In this document: piece after piece, positions 1 to 5,889 of the stretch
How the letters are laid out: every line of letters begins with the position of its first letter
Position numbering within the stretch: the first letter of the stretch is position 1
Assembly: GCA_902826385.1 (NCBI GenBank)
Contig: CADEEU010000123.1
Coordinates: forward strand, 1 to 9,357
Length of the DNA: 9,357 nucleotides
Direction of reading: 5' to 3'
Source: an uncultured Acidobacteriota bacterium
GTDB lineage: Bacteria; Acidobacteriota; Blastocatellia; Pyrinomonadales; Pyrinomonadaceae
Program-made: the position numbers and the translations under genes
The notes under the pieces: model-generated
Seen by the model: only the letters and a program-made list of their open reading frames with translations
The model's database searches: none
What the model was told of the DNA's origin: nothing

Positions 1-258
1 AATCTTTCTTCCATCATAAGACCATTTTGCCGACGTCACCTCCAACGGGACGGGGAAGACGTTACCGTCAACCGGCTGACCGAACGTCAACCGCCGTTGA
101 CTAGAGCCGTCAGGATTCATGGAATAAGCTTCGAAGGTCTGGCGATTCGCAAGAAAAAGTATCGACTGATCACTGTTGAAGGCGGTCTGAGTGTTCGCAA
201 AACCAGCGAGGGCAGCTGATAACGTTAGGATTGAGATAAATCGAGTGAGGGCGAGCAT
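1..258 (-). CDS. Secreted PD40/TolB-like beta-propeller protein, N-terminal part (runs off left edge)
   Basis: The reverse strand is open from ATG at 258 to the left edge, giving 86 codons without a stop. Residues 1-22 look like a Sec signal peptide: one Arg near the start, a hydrophobic core (ISILTLSAALAG) and small residues before the likely cleavage site, with no lipobox Cys. From about residue 32 the pattern is that of PD40 (TolB/WD40-like) repeats: SILFLANRQ, then YSMNPDGSSQRRLTFG, then the start of a second blade, AKWSYDGRKI. In this family the 'NPDG..RRLT' and 'WS.DG.KI' motifs mark successive propeller blades, usually in periplasmic or exported proteins that bind partners or act as scaffolds. 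The start is well supported by a GGAGG Shine-Dalgarno sequence 5 nt upstream. The full length, any C-terminal domain and the precise role cannot be seen. Confidence 0.8.
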   Translation of the reverse strand, partial: MLALTRFISILTLSAALAGFANTQTAFNSDQSILFLANRQTFEAYSMNPDGSSQRRLTFGQPVDGNVFPVPLEVTSAKWSYDGRKI

Positions 259-263
259 ATTGG

Positions 264-268
264 CCTCC
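264..268 (-). promoter_or_regulatory. Strong Shine-Dalgarno site of the PD40 propeller gene
   Basis: GGAGG on the minus strand, 5 nt before the ATG at 258. It is the only near-consensus ribosome binding site at ideal spacing in the window and fixes the start of this gene, which extends past the left edge. Confidence 0.75.
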
Positions 269-349
269 AAAAGACCGGACTTTAACAGCTTATTAAATAG
301 ATATTTCCGATTGACTTTCAGCAAGAGTGATTTCAGACATCATAGTCCT

Positions 350-378
350 AAAAACGCCCAAACCTCAAGGTTTTTGCG
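350..378 (-). terminator. Candidate rho-independent terminator after the sigma54 regulator
   Basis: About 15 nt after the regulator's stop codon the minus strand reads CGC-AA-AAACC-TTGA-GGTTT-GG-GCG followed by TTTTT. The outer 3 bp and inner 5 bp stems are separated by a 2x2 internal mismatch around a 4-nt loop, and the T run follows directly. Geometry and place fit an intrinsic terminator, but the stem is interrupted, so strength is uncertain. It would separate the regulator from the propeller gene on its left. The rest of the 135-base gap shows no convincing promoter; an AT-rich stretch near 285-310 could hold a -10 element. Confidence 0.5.
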
Positions 379-393
379 CATGACGTTTTGCAG

Positions 394-2505
394 TCAAGAG
401 CCTTCCGTTTCCACTTGTTCGAGCTTCCGATAAAGCGTCTTTCGCCCGATATCAAGCAGTCTCGCTGCGCGTGATTTATCGCCTTGGGTATAGTCGAGCG
501 TGGCGTCGATCACCATTCGTTCGATCTCTTCCATCGAGGCGGGAAGTTCTATTTCTAACCCGATCGCGCGGCCTTCGGTTGCGGCGCGGGCACGTTCGTG
601 ACGGATTTGGGCGTGGGCTTCCGATGCCTGGTTGCTGATGTTTTGGGGCAGGTCGTCGAGCTCGATCTGGCGTCCAGAAGCGATAATAACCGCACGCTCG
701 ACGGCGTTTTCCAATTCACGCACGTTGCCGGGCCACTCATAGCTGACAAGGGCCCGCAAAGCATCTTTGGAAATGCCTGACACATTGCGGCCCGTTTTTT
801 CCTTGAAGCGTTCGAGAAAGTGAAACACAAGCGGGTGAATGTCCTCGACGCGTTCGCGAAGCGGCGGCAGCGTGACCGGAAAGACAGAAAGTCGGTAATA
901 AAGATCGGTTCGGAATTTTCCGTCTTCGATTGCCTGTTCAAGATCGATATTGGTAGCGGCGATAACACGAACATCGGATTTGATCACTTCACTTCCGCCT
1001 ATGCGAGTGAATTCGCCGTCCTGCAGAACCCGAAGTAGTCGAACTTGGGCCTGCGGCGACATCTCGCCTATTTCGTCGAGGAACAGTGTTCCGCCGTCGG
1101 CCTCTTCGAATCTTCCCTGCCGCTGATTGCGCGCATCGGTGAACGCTCCTTTTTCGTGGCCGAACAGCTCCGATTCGAGCAGCGTCTCAGGGATAGCACC
1201 GCAGTTTATCTTGATGTAGGGCTTGTTCTCGCGGCCGGAATTGAAGTGGATTAGATTTGCCAGCAGTTCCTTACCGGTGCCTGATTCGCCCTGCACAAGT
1301 ACGGTCGTGTTCGTGTCGGCCACGTTCAACGCCAATTCGATCGCGCGGTGAATAGACGGGGCCTGGCCGATGATTTCGCTGCTCTTTTGATGCAGCTCGC
1401 TTTTGAGACGCATCACCTCGGCGGAAAGCTGATCGCGTGCGAGCGCGGTGCCGATCTGGTCGGCAATGCCCTCGACCAGGGCAATGTCGTGGTCGGCGAA
1501 TACGCTTTCCTTGCCCCACACAAACCCGAGCAGCCCGAAAACCTGTCCGCCGACGCGAACCGGCGCCACCAACGCGGCCTTTCCGCCAAGCGTCGTGTTG
1601 AAAATAAGGCGTATAGCGAACGGTAGCTGCTTGTCGTTCAGATGAACCGTTTTTCCTTCGCGAAGCAGATCGTTGATCGCCGGAAACGTATCGGTTTTCA
1701 ATGACTTTCCGTGTCGATCGACCAGTTTCAGAACTCTGCTAGGCGTAATGCCCTCGGCCGATTTAAATGAGACAAGCGAGATGCGCTTTGCATTCTGATC
1801 AAGCACACCAAGCGCACTGTAATCGGCACCGACCAGCGTAATCGCCCGCTCAAGCACGCCTTCGGAAACCTCGTTGAAATTAGAATGAGAGTTTAGCGTG
1901 TTTGCGATCTCAAGAAGTGCATTCGTCCGCTTCGACTCTTTTTCCTGGGCTACGAAGATGCTTGTGTATTGGTACCCGATCGCAAGGTGTCTCGCCGTCG
2001 ATTGAAGGAAAGAGATCTCTTCGTCATCCCATTCGCGCGGCTTTTTTGTGTCGTGCAGACCGAGCAGCCCTATCACCTTGCCGCTCATCATGATAGGAAT
2101 AATCAACAGCGACCGGGTCTCTAAGGCCTTTGCAAAGAACTTCAGTGTCGGATCTTTATGTTTTGAGATGTCGTTTATTTTGATCGGCTCGGTGATGTCG
2201 AACCTCTCCAGCAGCTTTTCGGCTTCGAACGGGATGGCGGTTCCTTTACTTTCAGGGACATCGGGCCTCGCCCGCCACTCGTGGCTTATTTTCAGCTCTC
2301 CGTCACCGTCCAGTTGAAGCAGATCGCAGCGGTCGGCTTCGATCATTTTGCCGATCTCGGACACCACAACGTTCAAAAACCGCTCTAGTTCGATCTTGGT
2401 GGGCAGGTCGCGGGCAAGCCGGTCGATGATCGCCTCGCGCACCTCGTGCATCCTGATCTTTCGTTCAAGGGTAAGCGCCGGTGAGGGGTCGAGTTCGATC
2501 TTCAT
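394..2505 (-). CDS. Sigma54-dependent transcriptional activator, GAF-GAF-AAA+-HTH (FhlA-like architecture)
   Basis: Bacterial enhancer-binding protein of 703 aa from the ATG at 2505. An in-frame GTG at 2556 would add 17 residues, but that stretch overlaps a palindromic operator, so I prefer 2505; neither start has a Shine-Dalgarno. Positions below use the 703-aa form. Two GAF sensor domains (about 35-180 and 195-355) are followed by a coiled-coil linker and the sigma54 AAA+ domain: Walker A GESGTGKE (406-413), sigma54-contact loop GAFTDA (453-458, normally GAFTGA), Walker B LFLDE (474-478), sensor I ATN (517-519), arginine-finger region FRTDLYYR (531-538) and sensor II WPGNVRELE (591-599). 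The C-terminus is a Fis-type HTH (about 657-697, KSRAARLLDIGRKTLYRKL). There is no receiver domain, so control is probably by a small ligand or partner binding GAF. Family knowledge: ATP hydrolysis remodels the closed sigma54-RNA polymerase complex. Ligand and target genes are unknown. Confidence 0.93.
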   Translation of the reverse strand: MKIELDPSPALTLERKIRMHEVREAIIDRLARDLPTKIELERFLNVVVSEIGKMIEADRCDLLQLDGDGELKISHEWRARPDVPESKGTAIPFEAEKLLERFDITEPIKINDISKHKDPTLKFFAKALETRSLLIIPIMMSGKVIGLLGLHDTKKPREWDDEEISFLQSTARHLAIGYQYTSIFVAQEKESKRTNALLEIANTLNSHSNFNEVSEGVLERAITLVGADYSALGVLDQNAKRISLVSFKSAEGITPSRVLKLVDRHGKSLKTDTFPAINDLLREGKTVHLNDKQLPFAIRLIFNTTLGGKAALVAPVRVGGQVFGLLGFVWGKESVFADHDIALVEGIADQIGTALARDQLSAEVMRLKSELHQKSSEIIGQAPSIHRAIELALNVADTNTTVLVQGESGTGKELLANLIHFNSGRENKPYIKINCGAIPETLLESELFGHEKGAFTDARNQRQGRFEEADGGTLFLDEIGEMSPQAQVRLLRVLQDGEFTRIGGSEVIKSDVRVIAATNIDLEQAIEDGKFRTDLYYRLSVFPVTLPPLRERVEDIHPLVFHFLERFKEKTGRNVSGISKDALRALVSYEWPGNVRELENAVERAVIIASGRQIELDDLPQNISNQASEAHAQIRHERARAATEGRAIGLEIELPASMEEIERMVIDATLDYTQGDKSRAARLLDIGRKTLYRKLEQVETEGS

Positions 2506-2515
2506 AAGGTTAAAG

Positions 2516-2546
2516 ATAATGTGAGACCGGTATTGTGGAATGTCAA
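2516..2546 (-). promoter_or_regulatory. Candidate sigma70-type promoter of the regulator gene
   Basis: On the minus strand a perfect -35 hexamer TTGACA (2546-2541) is followed after 19 bp by CATTAT (2521-2516), a 4/6 match to the -10 consensus. Transcription would start near 2509, leaving only a few bases before the ATG at 2505. That agrees with the missing Shine-Dalgarno and would make the mRNA nearly leaderless. The wide spacing and weak -10 limit confidence. Confidence 0.4.
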
Positions 2547-2577
2547 GTTGACACACTAAAGCTATAACGTGTGTTAA
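2541..2577. promoter_or_regulatory. Operator cluster: perfect palindrome plus an inverted half-site
   Basis: Plus strand 2541-2553 reads TGTCAA-G-TTGACA, a perfect inverted repeat with 6-bp arms around one base. The right arm is also part of a wider inverted repeat: TTGACACAC (2548-2556), 12 bases, then GTGTGTTAA (2569-2577), matching at 8 of 9 positions. There are thus three related half-sites (TGTCAA, TTGACA, TGTTAA). The left arm coincides with the candidate -35 of the regulator. Inverted repeats of this kind are the usual targets of dimeric HTH proteins, so the regulator's own Fis-type HTH is a reasonable candidate binder. That assignment is inference. The 87-base gap between the TPR gene and the regulator holds nothing else I recognise. 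Confidence 0.6.
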
Positions 2578-2592
2578 TAAGACTCAGATTGC

Positions 2593-3486
2593 CTATTTAG
2601 GAGTCTTGGCGGCGGCAGGCGGGGCCTTGGCCGGCTTCATCGTTGGCGGCTTGGCCGCGTTAGCAGTGTTCGACGAAGTGGTTGATTTAGCATTGGACGC
2701 GGCGTTGGATGAAGAGTTTGACGAAGATCCGCTTCCGGTCTGCTTTTCGTCTTTTTTCGGTTGAGCAAAATCGACGCGTCGTTTGCCGGCCTGGGCTTTC
2801 TCCAAAAGCTCTTCCGCATCTATATTTGACGGGTCAAGATCAAGCGCCTTTTTCAAAGCCGAAACGGCCTCGTCATACTTAGCCAGCTTAATATTGATCG
2901 CCCCAAGTTCGGTCTGATATTCGGTATTGTCCGGTTTCAACCGCACGGCTTCTTTCAAGGATTTCGCCGAATCTTCGTCCTCGTTCAGCTTGTTGTAGGT
3001 AAGGCCAAGATAGAAATGCGCAACGTCGTCTTCCTTATTTTTTGAAAGGATTTTTTTATAGGCTTTTACGGCAGTCTCAAACGCCTTTTCGGAGTTTTTC
3101 TTTTTCTCCTCGGGCTTTTTCGATTTTGGTCCTGGAGTGGGTGTTTCATCCGGCTGATCTACTGACGTATCTTCGGCTTCAACTAACGCGTAGGCAATAC
3201 CGAGCTTGAAATAAGCCTCCGCAAGGTCGGGGTCGAGCTTTACGGCTTGCAGCAAAGCGTCGATCGCCCGTTCGGTTTCGCCGGCGTCGAAAAGGCGATT
3301 GCCCGCCGCAAGCGCGTCCGGGGCAGTCGTAAAATCGGTCGGGATATCGGCGATCGGGATATCCTCATACTGCCGCTCGCCAACCTGAACTGTATTTCCG
3401 TCCGGCGGCGGCGCATCATCGGAGCAGGCCGCGAACAAAAACGTCGCGGTCACAACCAACAGTATTGAAAGCAAAGATTTTGTCAT
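2593..3486 (-). CDS. TPR-repeat lipoprotein with low-complexity C-terminus
   Basis: 297 aa. The N-terminus has a lipoprotein signal peptide with lipidation Cys21 (TFLFAAC-S); Phe at -3 of the lipobox is acceptable but not ideal. Ser at +2 gives no inner-membrane retention signal of the E. coli type. One TPR lies at about 57-100 (AGNRLFDAGETERAIDALL, then AYFKLGIAY). A charged Pro/Lys/Glu insert follows (about 105-133), then further TPRs at about 136-230 with typical YLGLTY and AKYDEAVSALKKALDLDP signatures. The last 45 residues are Ser/Asn and then Pro/Ala/Lys rich and probably disordered. TPR lipoproteins serve as scaffolds for envelope complexes; the partner is unknown. The gene starts 26 nt after the HIT stop, so the two are probably co-transcribed. 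No Shine-Dalgarno precedes the ATG. Confidence 0.88.
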   Translation of the reverse strand: MTKSLLSILLVVTATFLFAACSDDAPPPDGNTVQVGERQYEDIPIADIPTDFTTAPDALAAGNRLFDAGETERAIDALLQAVKLDPDLAEAYFKLGIAYALVEAEDTSVDQPDETPTPGPKSKKPEEKKKNSEKAFETAVKAYKKILSKNKEDDVAHFYLGLTYNKLNEDEDSAKSLKEAVRLKPDNTEYQTELGAINIKLAKYDEAVSALKKALDLDPSNIDAEELLEKAQAGKRRVDFAQPKKDEKQTGSGSSSNSSSNAASNAKSTTSSNTANAAKPPTMKPAKAPPAAAKTPK

Positions 3487-3512
3487 TCTAAAAGTGCCAG
3501 ACGAGCTTAAGA

Positions 3513-3863
3513 CTATCCCGGCGGAAACACGAATGGCCGCCCAGCCAGCAGGTGTACATGAAGATGAAAAACCGTCTGCCCGCCATCCGAGTTTGTATTG
3601 ATCACTACCCGATAGCCGTCCTCAGCGAATCCCTTGTCGCGAGCTATATCAGCCGCTGTCAACAACAAATGCCCTAAAACGTCCTTGTGTCCTCGTTCAA
3701 CTTTATCAAGCGAATCGACATGCTCACGCGGAATCAACAGCACATGCGTCGGAGCCTGAGGCGAGAGGTCGTTGAACGCAATGCACACCTCGTCTTCGAA
3801 CACGCGGGTCGAAGGTATCTGTCCGTCGACGATCTTGCAAAAAATGCACTGGGTCTCGCTCAT
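3513..3863 (-). CDS. hinT: HIT-family purine nucleoside phosphoramidase, HinT type
   Basis: 116 aa, the normal HinT size. The active-site histidine triad is HLHVHLL, with H100, H102 and H104 in the HxHxHxx pattern. Other family hallmarks are FCKIVDGQIPS near the N-terminus, FNDLSPQAPTHVLLIPREH in the middle, GYRVVINTN and GGQTVFHLHVH. The ending GRPFVFPPG fits the group. Cys6 and Cys9, with H48 and H100, could form the zinc site seen in some HinT proteins. HinT enzymes hydrolyse AMP linked through P-N bonds, including aminoacyl-AMP adducts, in the cytoplasm as homodimers. The gene lies between murA (98 nt gap) and the TPR lipoprotein (26 nt gap). The upstream sequence is AT-rich without a Shine-Dalgarno. 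The family call is firm; the physiological substrate is not known from sequence. Confidence 0.95.
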   Translation of the reverse strand: MSETQCIFCKIVDGQIPSTRVFEDEVCIAFNDLSPQAPTHVLLIPREHVDSLDKVERGHKDVLGHLLLTAADIARDKGFAEDGYRVVINTNSDGGQTVFHLHVHLLAGRPFVFPPG

Positions 3864-3878
3864 TAAATTAGGAAAGAC

Positions 3879-3903
3879 TAACCACTAAAAACACGAAAGG
3901 ACT
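3879..3903. repeat. Degenerate CACTAAA/CACGAAA intergenic repeat
   Basis: The leader in front of the HIT gene contains AACCACTAAA followed by AACACGAAAGGACTC. This resembles the short intergenic tandem motif ACCACGAA/ACACGAA that recurs in many bacterial genomes. Only about two decayed units are present here. Its function is unknown and it may be a remnant. Confidence 0.3.
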
Positions 3904-3904
3904 C

Positions 3905-3931
3905 AAAAATAAGCCAGAATTTATTGGGCTT
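3905..3931 (-). terminator. Candidate weak terminator between murA and the HIT gene
   Basis: On the minus strand AAGCC, an 11-nt loop (with an inner AAT/ATT pairing) and GGCTT are followed by ATTTTTG. The stem is only 5 bp, or about 8 with the inner pairs, so termination would be partial. It sits about 30 nt after the murA stop. Read on the plus strand, the same stem is followed by TCGGTTTTTTT, so it could work in both directions. Confidence 0.4.
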
Positions 3932-3961
3932 TCGGTTTTTTTAGGGGTGTCATCTTCTTCT

Positions 3962-5263
3962 TTATTTCGATCCGGCATCCGCGGTCGAAGCCGTGCTTTC
4001 GGTAATCCTTTGAATATCTGCGCCCAGCGATTTTAGCTTTCTGACAATGCTCTCATAGCCTCGGTCGATATGGTAAACGCGGTCAATCATCGTTTCGCCC
4101 GTCGCACTCAAAGCCGCAAGAACTAAAGATGCCGAAGCCCGCAGGTCGGATGCCAAAATCCTTGCACCTGTCAACGGCGTCTTGCCGTGCACTGTCGCCT
4201 CATTGCCGGAAATTGAAATATTAGCACCCATGCGGACCAGATCGGAAGCGTGCATGAAGCGGTTTTCGAAAATCGTTTCCTTGATCACCGCGTCGCCCTC
4301 GGCCTGCGTCATCAGGGCCATGTACTGGGCCTGCATGTCGGTAGGGAAGAGCGGATGCGGTTCGGTGGTGACGTTTTTTGCCGTCAGGCCCGCGGCTGAT
4401 CTCTTAACCGCCAGCGTACTCTGGTTCAGTTCGTTTATATCGACCCCAGCTTCGCGAAGCTTGTCCATCACGGCCCGCAGATGTTCAGGGTTGCAGTTTG
4501 CGATCTCTATCTCGCCGTCGGTCATTGCCGCCGCAACTATAAATGTGCCGGTTTCGATACGGTCCGGGATAATCGTATGCTCGGCCCCGCTCATTGCTTC
4601 GACCCCTTCGATTTCAAGCGTATCCGTACCTGCTCCCTTGATCCGGGCACCCATGCGGTTCATCAGCTCGGCAAGGTCTTCGATCTCAGGTTCGCAGGCG
4701 GCGTTTTTGATGGTAGTTTTTCCGGTGGCGAGGGCCGCGGCCATCATCACATTCTCAGTACCGGTAACGGTCACTTTTTCGAACTCGATATCGGCGCCGA
4801 CAAGCCTTCCTTTCGGGGCACGCGCGACGACATCGCCCGATTCAAGCTCGACGACGGCGCCAAGCTTTTCAAAAGCTTTTAGATGAAGATCGATGGGCCG
4901 CGTTCCGATAGCACAGCCGCCCGGCAAACTGACGCGGGCTTGCCCGAAACGCGCGAGCAGCGGCCCGAGTGCCAGAACGCTTGCACGCATCGTTTTTACA
5001 AGCTCATACGGCGCTTGAAAAGTCTCAATGTTTTTGGCGGTGATCTTGTGTGTGCGAAGCTCCGGCGTAAGAACAGTGGCACCGAGGTCTTCGAGCAGCC
5101 GTCGCTGCGTTATAAGATCTTTTACGTAAGGAACATTGTGGAGCGTTACCGTCTCGGCCGTTAAAAGGGCCGCCGCAAGACACGGCAAGGCGGAGTTTTT
5201 TGCACCGCTTATCTCGACTTTTCCGTGAAGCGGGGCACCGCCCTTAATGAGAAATTTATCCAT
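3962..5263 (-). CDS. murA: UDP-N-acetylglucosamine 1-carboxyvinyltransferase MurA
   Basis: 433 aa, slightly longer than E. coli MurA because of a short Ser/Thr/Ala-rich tail. The enzyme transfers enolpyruvate from PEP to UDP-GlcNAc in the cytoplasm, the first committed step of peptidoglycan synthesis. Visible hallmarks: ISGAKNSALP with Lys22 and Asn23 that bind the substrates; LPGGCAIGTRPIDLHL with catalytic Cys117 (Cys115 in E. coli), which is also the residue alkylated by fosfomycin, so the enzyme should be of the sensitive type; FPTDMQAQYMAL with catalytic Asp309; and HIDRGYE with Arg401 near the C-terminus. The domain runs from end to end without a break. The start ATG is followed by the usual short strand MDKFLIKGG. 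An AAGGA lies 17 nt upstream, too far to be a good Shine-Dalgarno. The gene lies 88 nt after the DinB-like gene, with no convincing terminator or promoter between. Confidence 0.98.
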   Translation of the reverse strand: MDKFLIKGGAPLHGKVEISGAKNSALPCLAAALLTAETVTLHNVPYVKDLITQRRLLEDLGATVLTPELRTHKITAKNIETFQAPYELVKTMRASVLALGPLLARFGQARVSLPGGCAIGTRPIDLHLKAFEKLGAVVELESGDVVARAPKGRLVGADIEFEKVTVTGTENVMMAAALATGKTTIKNAACEPEIEDLAELMNRMGARIKGAGTDTLEIEGVEAMSGAEHTIIPDRIETGTFIVAAAMTDGEIEIANCNPEHLRAVMDKLREAGVDINELNQSTLAVKRSAAGLTAKNVTTEPHPLFPTDMQAQYMALMTQAEGDAVIKETIFENRFMHASDLVRMGANISISGNEATVHGKTPLTGARILASDLRASASLVLAALSATGETMIDRVYHIDRGYESIVRKLKSLGADIQRITESTASTADAGSK

Positions 5264-5351
5264 AACAAATTCAGGTAATATCCTTCAGTCCGGCTTATAG
5301 TTGGCGAACCGAAAGATTACCACACGATTGGGATGAAAGAAATCTATAGCG

Positions 5352-5885
5352 TTAGCCGATTTTTTCGAGAATTCTGCGGATCTGTCTCAGATGCCTGGCC
5401 TCGTGGCCGCCGGCAAGGACAAGCCATTCGATCGCCGAAAGATCGCCGAAATACGGGTGAGGAAATTTGGCGGCGTTGCCGTCGTATTTGTCGAACGCGG
5501 GCACCAGCGTTTGAAACGACTTCTCGCCCTCGTCCAGAGCGGCGAGAGACGCGTCCAACGCCTGGCCGCCTTTGGGGCGGACCATTTCAGGCGCTTCCAG
5601 CTTCATCTCGGCCGCTCCGGCCGTTTTCTCCATGAAGCTGCTTAGGTCGATCTGCCCGTCCGACATTTTTCCGTCGGCCTCCGCCTTTGACAGAAGTTTT
5701 GAACAGATGCGAAACATCCCGCCGTTCACGATCGAGACGTGTTCGACGATGTCCGAGATCGACCATTTTTCGCCTTCCGGCAGCGCGTTAAGTTGTTCTG
5801 GACTTAGGCCGCCGACAGTTTCGCAAAGCTTGCGCCGTATCTGGCTGTTGGCCTCATAGATGTCCGAGATTGTCTGTAGTTGCAT
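5352..5885 (-). CDS. DinB-like (DinB/YfiT superfamily) putative metal-dependent protein
   Basis: 177 aa, the usual length for the superfamily of four-helix-bundle proteins. KWSISDIVEHVS (40-51) is the family motif that carries the first metal-ligand His (H49). The C-terminal motif GGHEARHLRQIRRI supplies H161 and H165, so the three-His metal site is complete. Members are cytoplasmic; some are thiol-S-transferases using bacillithiol or mycothiol, but most have no known reaction, and the substrate cannot be read from this sequence. The start codon lies only 4 nt after the stop of the upstream lipoprotein (TAA-AGTT-ATG), with no Shine-Dalgarno, which points to translational coupling. murA follows 88 nt downstream. 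Confidence 0.88.
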   Translation of the reverse strand: MQLQTISDIYEANSQIRRKLCETVGGLSPEQLNALPEGEKWSISDIVEHVSIVNGGMFRICSKLLSKAEADGKMSDGQIDLSSFMEKTAGAAEMKLEAPEMVRPKGGQALDASLAALDEGEKSFQTLVPAFDKYDGNAAKFPHPYFGDLSAIEWLVLAGGHEARHLRQIRRILEKIG

Positions 5886-5889
5886 AACT

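Noticed and set aside
86..101. GTCAAC-CGCC-GTTGAC inverted repeat similar to the operator half-sites
   Set aside because: It lies inside the coding sequence of the left-edge propeller gene and its spacing differs from the 2541-2553 palindrome, so chance is likely.
820..1645. Several plus-strand open frames opposite the regulator
   Set aside because: All lie opposite the conserved AAA+ and GAF2 coding sequence and show no protein motifs of their own.
2506..2556. N-terminal extension of the regulator from the GTG at 2556
   Set aside because: It has no Shine-Dalgarno, uses a GTG, and its first codons would be the palindrome and -35 region. The ATG at 2505 gives a complete domain set.
3484..3499. 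TGGCAC resembling a sigma54 -24 element just before the TPR gene
   Set aside because: The required GC of the -12 element is absent at the correct spacing; the sequence continues TTTTAGAATGA.
4182..4886. 234-codon plus-strand open frame
   Set aside because: It is fully antisense to murA, whose catalytic motifs are unambiguous. The composition is that of a shadow frame.
5274..5323. GGTAAT and ATTACC inverted pair in front of murA
   Set aside because: The 6-bp arms are separated by well over 30 bases with no supporting structure. This is expected by chance in an AT-rich gap.
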